A stretch of 64,000 bases of DNA, from the NCBI GenBank assembly GCA_015178975.1, contig WHVD01000002.1, forward strand, positions 992,001 to 1,056,000, in the 5' to 3' direction. Source of the DNA: Hysterangium stoloniferum (Eukaryota; Basidiomycota; Agaricomycetes; Hysterangiales; Hysterangiaceae). The notes below the pieces were generated by a model. The model worked only from the letters and a program-made list of their open reading frames with translations, was not told the origin of the DNA and searched no databases. Positions 53,857 to 64,000 of the stretch are shown piece by piece. The translations under genes were made by a program, and so were the position numbers. Numbering within the stretch: the first letter of the stretch is position 1; the number at the start of each line of letters is the position of its first letter.

Positions 53857-54190
53857 TTGTTTTACTAAGTCCACATTGTAATATATATTGAACTGTGACA
53901 CCACCGTTGTTATGTTCTGCATTTGAATCTGCTATCTTTCCCCCCCCCAATTCCAGACTTATTTGTCATACTACATTTTACTTTTGTTGTAGTAGTATTT
54001 ACCGTGACAAAAGCACAAAGTGATTAGGCAAGTCACTATATCTTGGGATGCGAACCTCGAACTTCTACATAGTTCTGGATATGCATGTTTGGTACTTCAT
54101 GACTAGTTCCATAATGGTTAAAAATATTTCATGCGCTTGGAAAAAGAGATATATGTAGGAAGGGAGTGTGACTTAACGGGATAAAAATAT

Positions 54191-54285
54191 TGCCTCAGGC
54201 GAGAATTGAACCCGCGACCTTAACACTCTTACCCGGTCAGAGGGACTGTAAGAGTCTTACGCTCTACCAACTGAGCTACCAAGGC
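54191..54285 (-). tRNA. tRNA-Lys(CTT)-like gene
   Basis: As the copy at 53762 but T loop TTCAATT. Pair spacing 429 bp. Shared boundary between cassettes 3 and 5. Confidence 0.5.
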
Positions 54286-54439
54286 ATGCTTTACTTCATC
54301 CACATTGTAATATATATTGAATTGTGACACCACCGTTGTAACGTTCTGTATTCGAACCTGCGATTTCCTTCTCCAGTCCAGACTTATTTGTCATACTACA
54401 CCTTTAATTTTGTTGTACTAGTATATACAGTAACAAAAA

Positions 54440-55069
54440 GATAAATTCATCAGCCTCAGTCAACACAGAAATGGTGTGATCATCGTTTTCTACGTGTGAC
54501 TCGGCGGCCTCGTTCCCAATTTATGAAGAGGCCGGTTCTCCGATGACGACATCGACCCAGGTCGTTTTGGGCCTCTGGCGGTGTGATACTAGTCACAGAA
54601 AGGCCTCAAAAAGGCTTCATTCAAAAAGATCTCCGCCGTGTAGGGGCGTTCGAACCTCGTCGCTCAGCTTCACAAGTGGTAATTTCGCCTAATAAAACAG
54701 CCTCCAAGGTGTGAATAGGTGTCATTGCGGCAATGCCCGCCGCAAATGATGCTCGCATGGACGTAGCTGCAGAGTTCGATATACGACGAGCAATACTCAC
54801 ATGTCGCGAGCTCCTGGCGGCACATTTTCCAGCGACTCCGTTGTCGCTTTCTTGGTGGAAACCTTTTCCAACCTGTACATAAGGCTATCAAGAGGCTAAC
54901 CATTGTCGACAGTGGATAATTTCATTCTTTCCATTAAAATTACAAATATCGTGGAAAATGTCCACCATTTACCAAAGTAATCACTAAGGGAGCTCGATAC
55001 GATTCACAGCTACTTGTAATTCTGGCTGGAACCGTGAGATATCCGTTCGTATTCCCTTCCCTCAGACGC
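54440..55069. other. CpG-rich stretch found once in the window
   Basis: This stretch is not seen elsewhere in the window and keeps CpG (CTCGGCGGCCTCG, ATGACGACATCGACC). On the minus strand a 77-codon frame (54903-54670) begins MVSLLIALCTGWKRF and is Cys-rich; alternatively a GT..AG reading gives KKATTESLENVPPGARDM. I recognise neither. It could be the last piece of a host gene. Confidence 0.3.
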
Positions 55070-56420
55070 CGAGCTTGATCCAGAACCCGACTCTGAGTCA
55101 GAGCCCGAATGCGTATTGCTATCTCCATGTTTGTCTTCATCGTCATGGTCCCCCATGCCTACGCTCGTCGCTCGGGAGATGGCTGTCGGGTCATCCTCCG
55201 CGAAGCTGGTTGACCCTTGCGGATCGCCAAACTGAAGTGCAAACGGAAGCGGCTGATTGGACTAGGGATACGCCGACTGCACGACGTGGTGCGAGGCGAA
55301 GGTGAGAAGCTCGATGATGGGTGCAGGTTTGTCAAGGATGTTGAAGAGCGGGTACCAGTGGTGAAGGAGTATGTGCAGCTTTAGCAAGTGAGGAATCCAT
55401 GAATAACGATGATAATCTACGCGTTTCTTCGAATTTGATACGTCCCCGTCCGCCTACTAGGATGGCCTTTCCTACACTCGCATTACCATTGACGCCATCT
55501 TCGTCATCAATTTCCCTTCCAATCTCACTGTCCGAGTCATCCCGAGTCATCCAGTGCGCCGCCGCCAGTGTATGGCACAGAAAAGGACACAAGCCCTATC
55601 GAGCCGTCAATAGTCGCGGAGAGATAATGGAGGAGTCTCTCGCCACAAGTTCGCATCAAGCTCAACAACCAAGATGTAACTGAATATATTCCGGGACTTT
55701 CCTGGTACACCCGCGCTACAGATAGACGCGTCATTCATGGACTCCGGCTATGTGGGTGGCTCAGATGGAAGAGCGATTGGGTTAGCACGAGGAGAGGGTG
55801 AGGGCGTCACACGTGGTGATGTCGAGTCGGAATTGGGGGATAATTGGATACGGACAGAATGAGGGCGATCATGTGGGCTCAAGTGGAGGGTAGATTGCAG
55901 CTGACCTTGCCTGCCGTCAGTGTCAAGGAGAAGGAGGGTCCACACAGCGGCAGTTTCCTCTTTTCTCTGTCTTAGAGGTGTGAAAGGAGCCTCTTCGTCT
56001 TATAGGATGACTTTCTTCGGTTTGACACCTAGGAGTCCAGCTATACCACTCCAGACTCTTCCTGCGCTACTTTGGCCTTCCTGACCGCTCTGTGGATGGA
56101 TAATGGTTTCTAATCCAGATCGCGAAAATCAGGAGACATGCGGCTTACCTTTGCGTTGATTTCACAAACGTCTACCCTAGACATATTCCATTCAGTACCA
56201 AGCACGTAACCCTGAACAAGCCTCTGCATCGTCACATCGCCAAGGTTGGAATTGGAGTAGCGTGACGGACTTTCATGGTGGATGCTGGAGGTGTGCGAAG
56301 ATCCTGTGATCTGGTGTGTGGTGAGGCACTTGTATTTCAAAGCATCCTTTCTTCTGGGCTCACCCATATACGTAGATGTCCATCCTGCGATCCACTTATG
56401 AAGGATAAGGAAGAAACGAC
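55070..56420 (-). pseudogene. WDR59/Mtc5-like host-gene fragment, version R, reverse
   Basis: Reading leftwards: GEPRRKDALKYKCLTTHQ, SSIHHESPSRYSNSN, LGDVTMQRLVQGYVLGTEWN, a VDVCEINAK block, then the linker with DTDGRQGQLQS and TPSPSPRANP, DDSDSEIGREIDDED, GKAILVG..RGRIKFEET, and a decayed end near 55080. It preserves the N-terminal blocks of the R version best. Frames are interrupted, so it is a pseudogene. Mirror of 31880-33060. Confidence 0.42.
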
Positions 56421-56669
56421 GACAAGGCGAGCTTGTTGACGGCTCGCTTGTGTTCCTTTACACATGTCTCTGATTTTAGTCAGTCAAATGGAATGGAATA
56501 GTGCATCGGTGGTGCCTTACCGTACTTGTTCCCTTGCTTGTTAATGTCTCAGTAAATTATCTCGCCGTTCCGTGCGCTCGTTACATTCTTGGTGTCAAAA
56601 TCTAAACCACGAAACATTAGTTCGATAATCAAGCTCATTGTATCAAACGCTCACATCCTCTAGCCCATA
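56421..56669. repeat. Cassette segment mirrored at 31600-31880
   Basis: No gene. Contains ACGGCTCGCTTGTGTTCC and TTACCGTACTTG, shared with the 31.7-31.9 kb region. Confidence 0.5.
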
Positions 56670-56870
56670 CGAGAAGCGGGCAGTCGAAGACTGTCAAGGG
56701 AGAAGTGTGTCCAACATGGGGTTGGAGGAACAGCGACTCTGTGCTAATCGTAGCAGTAATGTATATAAGTGGACTGTTGAAGACTGTGAAGGGACGAAGC
56801 GGTATGTCCAGGATCGGGTTGGAGGAGCAGCAGCAGCTCGGAGAAATGAATTTCAGCGGGCGAGTACTCG
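56670..56870. repeat. Minisatellite of about 90 bp units, copy 4
   Basis: About two units; plus frame reads VSNMGLEEQRLCANRSS and VYKWTVEDCEG. Confidence 0.55.
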
Positions 56871-57490
56871 ATATGCATGGGATACACAATTGGATGAAGG
56901 GGCCTAGCCCAAGATAGAGTGATAAAACGTGCGAGTTATATGAGACTGTTGGCCATTGGGATAGCGATAAGCCGATAGAATATAGATTACATGATGTGGA
57001 CACTGCTAATGAATTTGAAGATGCAATCTATGGCTGTGGATAGGATAGCATGCACACATGGTACGTTGGGATCTGGGATAAACGGTCTGGCGCGGAAGGG
57101 GATCGTGCACCAGAGATGAGAGTCTGCGTAGATGGCGTTTTCCATATCCTGCAGGATGCCCGTATGCATTCTCAGGGAGCTCGAGCCTGCCTGAATGGGG
57201 CAGCGTTCAGCAGGATGCGAGAAGATTGGCGGTGGGATGCGGGTAGCGTGTGAGATAGCAATGGGAAAAATGAACTAAGTCGAAGGCTTTGAAGAGTATC
57301 GAGGGCGAACTGAGACGAGACGAGATGAAGGGAAAGGGCAGAGTGGAAAGTGACACATATGAGAACAGTGGGTAATGACAACAGGGGAACGCAAAGTGGC
57401 TTTGTCTGTCATGTGACGTACCTTCATCAGAGCTCCTGGACGAATAAATTCGTCCAAACTAAGTTCCATGCTTAAAAATATTTCATGCAA
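56871..57490 (+). repeat. Cassette segment P, copy 4, ending in the first-exon-like peptide
   Basis: Parallels 53061-53651. The palindrome lies at 57438-57455 and the MELSLDEFIRPGALMK peptide on the minus strand. Confidence 0.45.
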
Positions 57491-57566
57491 CCGGAAAAAG
57501 ATATATATCTTGTTCACTCGGAATTCTTGGTAGAAAGGAATCCGTGATTTAACGGGATAAAAACAT

Positions 57567-57661
57567 TGCCTCAGGCGAGAATCGAACCCGCGACCTTAAC
57601 ACTCTTACCCGGTCAGAGGGACTGTAAGAGTCTTACGCTCTACCAACTGAGCTACCAAGGC
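57567..57661 (-). tRNA. tRNA-Lys(CTT)-like gene
   Basis: Same type as 1469 and 53762. A- and B-boxes intact; terminator run is shortened (ATGTTTTTATC). Confidence 0.55.
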
Positions 57662-57988
57662 ATGCTTCCCTACGTCCACATTGTAATATATATTGAACTG
57701 TGACACCACCTTTACGTTCTGCATTTGAATCTGCAATCTTTCCGCCCCATTCCAGACTTATTTGTCGTACTACACCTTACTTTTGTTGTAGTAGTATTTA
57801 CAGTGACAAAAGGATAAAGTGATGAAGCAAGTCACTATATCTTGGGATGCGAACCTCGAACTTCTACATAGTTCTGGATATGCATGTTTGGTACTTCATG
57901 ACTAGTTCCATAATGGTTAAAAATATTTCATGCGCTTGGAAAAAGAGATATATGTAGGAAGGGAGTGTGATTTAATGGGATACAAGTG

Positions 57989-58083
57989 TACCTCAGGCGG
58001 GAACCGACCCCGCACCCTCAACAGTCTTGCCCGGTCAGAGGGACTGTAAGAGCCTTATGCTCTACCAATTGAGCTACCAAGGC
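57989..58083 (-). tRNA. tRNA-Lys-like copy, diverged
   Basis: Mirror of the 30542 type: T loop TTCGGTT-like, altered intron and acceptor end. Likely a pseudogene. Confidence 0.4.
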
Positions 58084-58984
58084 ATGGTTCGTGATATCTA
58101 CCTTGTAACACATACTGAACCACGACACCACCATTGTTACGTTCTGCAGTTGAATATGTATTTGTTATACTACACCTTAATTTTGTTGTACTTCCACTAA
58201 GCTTGAGGATTGAGGATATCTGTGATCATCCCTCATCCTCATCTATAATTCCTGACAGTATTTTCTCGTCATTGGTTTTAAAAAAAGTTTGAAATGAGCA
58301 AACAATACTTTATCAGGGAAACTTTATAATTCTTCTTGGCTAGATCTCTGATTTCATAGGCCATTGCCACACTGAGATGTGAGTGGCACATCAGATCAGA
58401 GCATGGGGGCCACTGTCAACATTGTCGATAATATAGATATGCAAACAACATGGCCCACTGTGACACCAAGTCAGAAGTCTGTTCAAAGGGGAGGGCTTGT
58501 CTGTGAGGGAAAATATAGCATTAGGGGATGCACAGCTTAAACATCATTGGGATTAGATGTGTAAGTTTTTGATTCTTGGGATTGTATTCAATGGATGCCA
58601 ATGAACGCAGATAAAATCCTTTGTTCCACATTTGCAGCACTTCCCTACAAAGAATCTATGGATCACATGGTAAAGGCCCAATCCAGCATGGAACTGAATT
58701 TGAGATACACATTGGATGAAAATTAGGATTACATATAGGCCATTATCTTGGACAAGGCTAGATGCCAGGTATCCCAAACCTTTCTGGACTTTCAAGCCAA
58801 GCCCCCATATGTTCATCACTCTCTTCTTTGAATCACTCTCCACAAGTCTACAGATGGTCATAAGTCTGATATATATGCCATAAACACATTGAGATATGCC
58901 AATCAACATCCATGACAGTGTATTTGGAAACCTTCTGTCCATCTTTTCTATATCTTAGGCAGGGGTTATTATCCATGTGCCACT
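58084..58984 (-). mobile_element. Dead Ty3/Gypsy gag and flank, left of the young Copia insertion
   Basis: Inverted duplicate of 29010-30541. The gag continues at 63938 after the Copia element; the uninterrupted counterpart is at 29200-29230. Broken, with several breaks. Confidence 0.7.
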
Positions 58985-58989
58985 GTTTC

Positions 58990-59276
58990 TAATAGCAACT
59001 TTAAGTCTCAGCGATATGCGATTCGCTATATATACGTTACCTAATAGCAACTTTAAGCTACAAATACATATGAGTTTGTTTGTTTTTGTAAATGATAACA
59101 CCTAAGTACTTACTCTCAGCGATATGCGATTCGCTGAGAGTTCCACCTTACTATACTACACGTATATAACAATACATTTTAAGAGGAGATTCAAACCGAA
59201 GTTAATTATGTCATTTTGAGACATACACTGTCTCATTTTTCCGTTTGCGCATTCTTCAAGGCTCGATTACCTAATA
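58990..59276 (-). repeat. 3' LTR of the young Copia element
   Basis: 287 bp. Holds the 28-bp hairpin CTCTCAGCGA/TCGCTGAGAG and two copies of TAATAGCAACTTTAAG. The gag-pol stop codon falls within its first bases (minus-strand reading). Confidence 0.95.
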
Positions 59277-62200
59277 CTCCTCCTCGAGTCTTGAAGAATT
59301 AAGACCTAGACGTTGTGTGTGATAAAGATGTGTGGCTGGGGAAAGTGTTTTTGTCAATATATCCGCAATCATTTCCTTGGTTGACCGATATATGAGTTGA
59401 ATAGTGCCGTTTTGGATTAAATGCCGAATAAAATGATATTTAACCTCAATGTGTTTGATCCTTCGCAAGGTACATTGGTTATTCGCGAAAGCTATTGTGC
59501 CTTGGTTGTCTTCAAATATTGCCGTCGGTTCTTCGTATATTATGTCGAGTTCTTCCAAAAAATGACGCGTCCACATGACTTCCCGAGCCGCTTCCGAAAG
59601 TGCTATGTATTCCGCTTCTGTAGACGAAAGTGCTACCGTCGTTTGCTTTTTCGAAGACCATGATATCGGCCCTGAACCTAAAAATAACACATAACCACTT
59701 GTGGATCGCCGATCTTCGGTGTCACCAGCGAAGTCGGCGTCTGAGTACGCGTGCAAACATAACGCATTTCCTCCGAGTTTCAGTTCAAAATTTCCGGTTG
59801 TGTATAAGTATTGAAGAATGCGTTTCGCTAAGTTCCAATGGGTTTGTGCTGGGTTTGATGAATACTGAGATAACTTGTTTACAGAATACGCAATATCAGG
59901 TCGCGTTACAATTGCTGTAAACATAAGGCTGCCGATTAGTTCGCGATACGGTAACTTCATAGTATCTTGGCGTTCTTCATCGGTTTCTGGACGTGTTATA
60001 GAAGAAAAATCGATCCCTAGGGGAATGGGAGTTTGCGTGGGTCTTGTATTTTGCACGTTGAATTTCTTCGCTATGCTCTCAATATAATCCGTTTGCGATA
60101 GAAATATTGATTTGGATTCTTCGTCACGTCGTATATTCGTTCCAAGAATCCAATGCGCATCCCCTTCGCTAGATATTCCGAATCTCTCGTCGATCGCCTT
60201 TTCTAATTCGCGAAGTCGGCTTTCGTCTCCCACACTTGTAGCATCATCCACCCAAAACGCTACAACAGCCCAACTTCCATCTTCCCACGTCTTGAAAAAA
60301 ACGGCGCTATCGAAGTCGGAACAAATCCATGCGAGTTCGTTGACCATAAAGTTGTACAACGTTTTTCTCCACTCGTTCCCGCCTTGTTTTGTTCCATACA
60401 GCGCCTTCAATAACGGCAGCGCTAAGTGCTCCTTTCCTGGCTGTTCAAACCCTTCTGGTTGCTGTACCCACACTCTTTCCTTCATTATCCCGTGGAGATA
60501 TGCCGATTTAACGTCAAATTGCCGTATCGGCATATTTTTGATCGCGCCCAGAGCCAGTAGAATTCGAAAGGATTCCCACTTCATTACAGGTGCGTATGTT
60601 TCGTTGAAGTGTAATCCAGGAATTTGGCTAAACCCTTTTACGACTATGCGTACCTTCCTTTTTACTAGCTTGCCATTCTTATAGGATCCACGACACACTG
60701 TTCCCGTTTTCAAGATACGCGTTCCTTGCGGCGGCTCTTCTGGGGGACCAAATACCTCGTGATCAATCATATTCTTCCACTCTTTTTGTCGTGCCTCTTC
60801 CCAAGCTTTACCTTCCTCTCCAGGCATTCGCAACGCCTCTTCGATTGTTGGATCTTTTCCCATTGCGGAGTACATTACCGGTTCGTCAGCCGTTTCTAAT
60901 GTTGCACTACTGATAGTTCCGCGTAGCTTTCCCGACCTCGTTTTGCCTTGTGGATAATCAGGTACGTTGGACACCAAACGAGATTCCTTAATTGGTTCGC
61001 TGACTTCTGTTTCATCCGTCTGTCTGGGCCGCGGAGGGATACGGATTGTCAGTTTTGGTTGAGAAGGTAGTTGACTTAACGTTGTTGGTTGCGAAGGTAT
61101 GTTCCTATCTCCTATTTTCTTAAATTGACCTTCGTCTTCATAAGGAACCGGAGTCGGCAATATCATAACGTCTTCATGAAACACAACATCTCGTACTTTT
61201 TCAATACGACTCGATCCTGGAAACCACACCAAATATCCTGTCGAATATGGTTCGTACCCAACCATAAATCCTCGTTTCGAGCGCGAATCCCATTTTTGTC
61301 TCCTTTGTTTAGGTACCGCTACACTTACTGGGCTCCCGAATATGCGCAAATGTGATAAATCAGGTTTTTCTCCAGTAATCATTTCGATCGGAGTATGACC
61401 ATTGTTTGCGCGTGCAGGGCAACGGTTCCTAAGGTATGCCATTGTTTTTACTGCGACGGACCAGAGAGACTTAGGCAATTGAGATGTATAGAGCATGGAC
61501 CTGGATTCATCAATAATCGAATACTTCAATGCATAGAGCATAGAACGCGCTCCCTCCGTTATGGTACATATGTTTCTTTCCGCAACTCCATTTTGTTGTG
61601 GCGTATATGGGACTGATGTGAATAATGACATCCCTTTCGAAGCTAGATAATTCTTGAAGTCGGCATTAATAAACTCGGTTCCATTATCCACCATGACGCC
61701 TTGAATCTTTGCGTCGAATAATGTTTCGAGACGAGACACATAGGTTCGTATTTTCATTATAGCTTCGAATTTGCTTGATAGCGTATCCACCCAAATAGCA
61801 CGTGAGTAATCATCAACGATGATGATAAAATATCGCTTTTTATCGAAACTTAACGTTTCCATAGGTCCCGCAAGATCCATATGGAGAAGTTCACCTATTT
61901 TCGTGGCTCGAGATCGTCCCGATTTAAAAGGCCACTTATGTTGCTTTCCCTCAAGACAAGCGATACAATCTCCATCCGATTGGACAACATTTTCGTCAAT
62001 TGATATTCCTGAAGCGAAACGGCGTGCAAGGTCTTTTACTGCGGAAATATTCAAATGACCTAGGCGTTGATGCCATGTCATTATATCGCATTTAGATTCC
62101 ATTGAGTAGGCCATTGGTACGTCCTCTAATCGATCCTGCAATTCTTCGTCTGACGATCTTGTATATTGACATATATCAGGCGTCGCGGGGATTATATTCA

Positions 62201-63581
62201 ATTGGAATGGGTAAACATTGCCCCTTTCTTTCGCCTCGATGATAGTACGGCCTGATGGATCAATAACGGTAGAGCCATTTTTGTTTATCATAACCCGATA
62301 ATTGTCCTTGAAGAATTGCGCAGGATTTAAAAGTCGAACCTTTACTTCCGGCGTCCACTCTACATTAGGAATTTCACCTATAAACTCCGGCCCAAATTGC
62401 GATACCTTAAATCGCAATGTTCCAATACCTTGGGCGTAAATATACGCTCCGTTCGCAGTGCGAATTCTTCTTGGAGTTTTATATGCCAAAAAGTCATGTA
62501 AGTCTTGCATATTGGATACGTAATGGCCTGATGCTGCCGAATCTAGGAAGTATTGCTGTTCAGAAATTTCCTTGCCCATGAAGAAGGTGGGCTCGACCGC
62601 GGTAAACATTCCTCGTGCTGATACTGAAGGGGCTGATGTATTTTTAAATGATTCGGGTAATCTTTTATCGGACCTGCCCTGATTATCGCCATATTGGGGA
62701 TTAGGGCGAATTTCTCCTGGACGATGAAAACGACTTCTCCTCTTAGGGCAATCTCTCGCCCAATGGGAAAAATCTCCGCATTCGAAACAACCCGTAGACG
62801 GAGGGTTATTCGGTCCGCCATATGAACCACGTCCAGGTGGCATACCACGCATGATGCCACCGCGTCCGCGTTGGCCCCTTCTAAATCGACTTGTACCTCT
62901 ATGTGGATTTGTACTTTGGGCACGGAATGCCGATCCTTCCGCATAGCCGGGACGAATTTCTTTCCTAATTTCGACTTGACGCAATTTATTGACGACCTCT
63001 TCAACAGTGTCAATGTCGTAGTCGATTGTCGTGGACATAATATCAAAATCTTCGGGCAAGGTGCTCATAAATAGGCTGAGATAATCGGCATTCGATATAA
63101 CATGGCCAGCTTCCAACAGCTTAAGCCTGATTGCATCCATCCGCGATTTATACTCAATAATTCCTGTTCCATCGTAACGCATTCGGACCAGCTCCGAAAG
63201 CAAAGTTGCTCGGCTATTGGCCAAACGCGTTCCGTACGTAGTTTTCAACGTTTCCCATGCACTCTTTGGATCGTTGTTCACCATTATAGCCACTCTAGGC
63301 TCATCTTCGACGCGCAACATTATTTCACTGTAGGCCCTCTTTTTCCGAAGCTCCCAGGCTTCTTCAATCTCAAGTTCTTCTTTCGTAGGGACTTTTGCAT
63401 CTGCGCGTACCGGATCCACCAGTTCTCCCGTCACGACCTTCCATTGGTCCAATGACTCGAGTACGGTCTTCATACTCGCACTCCAAGTGAAATAATTATC
63501 CTTTTGTAATTTGGGGAAAACCTGGTAAGAACTCCCAGTGCTTATTTCATAATCTTTGATTTTGTCCAGAGTGCTCATCAT
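59271..63581 (-). CDS. Copia gag-pol polyprotein
   Basis: 1436 codons in one frame. UBN2-type gag (about residues 25-200; DNYFTWSASMKT), Arg/Gly-rich linker, zinc knuckle CFECGDFSHWARDC (about 265), protease (FLDSAASGHYVS, about 345), GAG-pre-integrase (WHQRLGHLN..CIACLEGKQ, about 505-560), integrase (LHMDLAGP, VDNGTEF, QQNGVAERN), reverse transcriptase with FWVDDA, and RNase H (YSDADFAGD, SSTEAEYIALSEA) near the end. In Copia elements integrase precedes reverse transcriptase, as here. A short duplication (GARSMLYA/ESRSMLYT) sits after the integrase core and is shared with the 13-kb relative. A single frame implies gag excess is set by splicing or processing. Confidence 0.95.
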   Translation of the reverse strand: MMSTLDKIKDYEISTGSSYQVFPKLQKDNYFTWSASMKTVLESLDQWKVVTGELVDPVRADAKVPTKEELEIEEAWELRKKRAYSEIMLRVEDEPRVAIMVNNDPKSAWETLKTTYGTRLANSRATLLSELVRMRYDGTGIIEYKSRMDAIRLKLLEAGHVISNADYLSLFMSTLPEDFDIMSTTIDYDIDTVEEVVNKLRQVEIRKEIRPGYAEGSAFRAQSTNPHRGTSRFRRGQRGRGGIMRGMPPGRGSYGGPNNPPSTGCFECGDFSHWARDCPKRRSRFHRPGEIRPNPQYGDNQGRSDKRLPESFKNTSAPSVSARGMFTAVEPTFFMGKEISEQQYFLDSAASGHYVSNMQDLHDFLAYKTPRRIRTANGAYIYAQGIGTLRFKVSQFGPEFIGEIPNVEWTPEVKVRLLNPAQFFKDNYRVMINKNGSTVIDPSGRTIIEAKERGNVYPFQLNIIPATPDICQYTRSSDEELQDRLEDVPMAYSMESKCDIMTWHQRLGHLNISAVKDLARRFASGISIDENVVQSDGDCIACLEGKQHKWPFKSGRSRATKIGELLHMDLAGPMETLSFDKKRYFIIIVDDYSRAIWVDTLSSKFEAIMKIRTYVSRLETLFDAKIQGVMVDNGTEFINADFKNYLASKGMSLFTSVPYTPQQNGVAERNICTITEGARSMLYALKYSIIDESRSMLYTSQLPKSLWSVAVKTMAYLRNRCPARANNGHTPIEMITGEKPDLSHLRIFGSPVSVAVPKQRRQKWDSRSKRGFMVGYEPYSTGYLVWFPGSSRIEKVRDVVFHEDVMILPTPVPYEDEGQFKKIGDRNIPSQPTTLSQLPSQPKLTIRIPPRPRQTDETEVSEPIKESRLVSNVPDYPQGKTRSGKLRGTISSATLETADEPVMYSAMGKDPTIEEALRMPGEEGKAWEEARQKEWKNMIDHEVFGPPEEPPQGTRILKTGTVCRGSYKNGKLVKRKVRIVVKGFSQIPGLHFNETYAPVMKWESFRILLALGAIKNMPIRQFDVKSAYLHGIMKERVWVQQPEGFEQPGKEHLALPLLKALYGTKQGGNEWRKTLYNFMVNELAWICSDFDSAVFFKTWEDGSWAVVAFWVDDATSVGDESRLRELEKAIDERFGISSEGDAHWILGTNIRRDEESKSIFLSQTDYIESIAKKFNVQNTRPTQTPIPLGIDFSSITRPETDEERQDTMKLPYRELIGSLMFTAIVTRPDIAYSVNKLSQYSSNPAQTHWNLAKRILQYLYTTGNFELKLGGNALCLHAYSDADFAGDTEDRRSTSGYVLFLGSGPISWSSKKQTTVALSSTEAEYIALSEAAREVMWTRHFLEELDIIYEEPTAIFEDNQGTIAFANNQCTLRRIKHIEVKYHFIRHLIQNGTIQLIYRSTKEMIADILTKTLSPATHLYHTQRLGLNSSRLEEEY

Positions 63582-63645
63582 CGCAAATTCGAACAGGATT
63601 TGTTAATTTGAATATAATTAATATATAAGGCCGGGGCCCATAACC

Positions 63646-63932
63646 TAATAGCAACTTTAAGTCTCAGCGATATGCGATTCGCTATATATACGTTACCTAA
63701 TAGCAACTTTAAGCTACAAATACATATGAGTTTGTTTGTTTTTGTAAATGATAACACCTAAGTACTTACTCTCAGCGATATGCGATTCGCTGAGAGTTCC
63801 ACCTTACTATACTACACGTATATAACAATACATTTTAAGAGGAGATTCAAACCGAAGTTAATTATGTCATTTTGAGACATACACTGTCTCATTTTTCCGT
63901 TTGCGCATTCTTCAAGGCTCGATTACCTAACA
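63646..63932 (-). repeat. 5' LTR of the young Copia element
   Basis: 287 bp, starts TGTTAGGTAATC when read on the minus strand. One difference from the 3' LTR. Confidence 0.95.
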
Positions 63933-63937
63933 GTTTC

Positions 63938-64000
63938 TCCTTGGCTGTGGGCTTTCCATTGGAACCTAACAAATGAAATATGTCAGGTTTTTTGGAAGTT
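63938..64000 (-). mobile_element. Dead Gypsy gag, right of the Copia insertion
   Basis: Continues the gag fragment from 58984; matches 29213-29290. Runs off the window. Confidence 0.65.

Larger units (their letters stand above)
58985..63937 (-). mobile_element. Ty1/Copia element, looks whole and very young, TSD GTTTC
   Basis: LTRs of 287 bp (58990-59276; 63646-63932) differ at a single position. GTTTC flanks it at 58985-58989 and 63933-63937, and the empty site is at about 29205. Primer site GGTTATGGGCCCC (about 63633-63645, reverse) matches the Drosophila copia type that uses half of tRNA-iMet. Purine tract GAGGAGGAG lies next to the 3' LTR. One long gag-pol frame spans the inside. No break seen. 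Confidence 0.95.

Noticed and set aside
1469-58083. Type II tRNA (Leu/Ser) reading with a long variable arm.
   Set aside because: It leaves a 13-nt anticodon loop; the intron model gives normal arm lengths and a 5-nt variable loop.

Overview
The window looks like a transposon-dense, low-gene region of a fungal chromosome, most likely a basidiomycete (Agaricomycetes). The evidence is GT..AG introns of about 50-65 nt, Ty3/Gypsy elements ending in a chromodomain, Ty1/Copia elements with the half-tRNA-iMet primer site seen in Drosophila copia, Tc1-type transposons, and strong CpG loss in old copies. The assignment is inference. I see no intact ordinary host gene.

Layout. (1) 1-6.2 kb: gag fragment of an LTR element, then a cassette with tRNA-Lys-like genes at both ends (1469; 4797 and 5191) around pieces of a host gene that resembles WDR59/Mtc5 of the SEA/GATOR2 complex. 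(2) 6.2-13 kb: CpG-poor remains of LTR elements, an LTR-like promoter with heat-shock-element-like palindromes, minisatellites, and a clean solo LTR (9653-10475, 5-bp TSD). (3) 13.0-17.9 kb: broken Copia element with both LTRs and TSD. (4) 18-21.4 kb: old LTR-element debris. (5) 21.5-23.4 kb: a 1.9-kb terminal-inverted-repeat element of unknown type sitting inside a tRNA-Lys-like copy; the empty site is in the same window at 47.3 kb. (6) 23.5-26.3 kb: Tc1 element with about 235-bp TIRs and an intron-bearing transposase, split by a solo Gypsy LTR. (7) 26.3-37.2 kb: more tRNA-Lys/WDR59-like cassettes. (8) 37.9-47.3 kb: a second Tc1 copy, split by a near full-length Ty3/Gypsy element (38742-46740) that carries an antisense, spliced, cysteine-rich accessory gene between pol and the 3' LTR. 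(9) 47.5-58.2 kb: Gypsy debris and two more cassettes in head-to-tail order. (10) 58.99-63.93 kb: a Copia element that looks whole and very young, inserted into a dead Gypsy gag.

How it fits together. Much of the window is one sequence set duplicated in inverted orientation: 3.4-6.2 versus 26.3-29.0; 10.8-12.2 versus 47.8-49.2; 21.3-25.8 versus 37.2-47.5; 29.0-30.5 versus 58.2-59.0; 31-33 versus 55.3-58.2 kb. Old insertions occupy the same sites in both copies, while the 1.9-kb element and the full-length Gypsy occur in only one, so the order of events can be read. The recurrent unit is a pair of about 400-bp tRNA-Lys-bearing repeats flanking about 3 kb in which two versions of the same host-gene 3' region face each other tail to tail.
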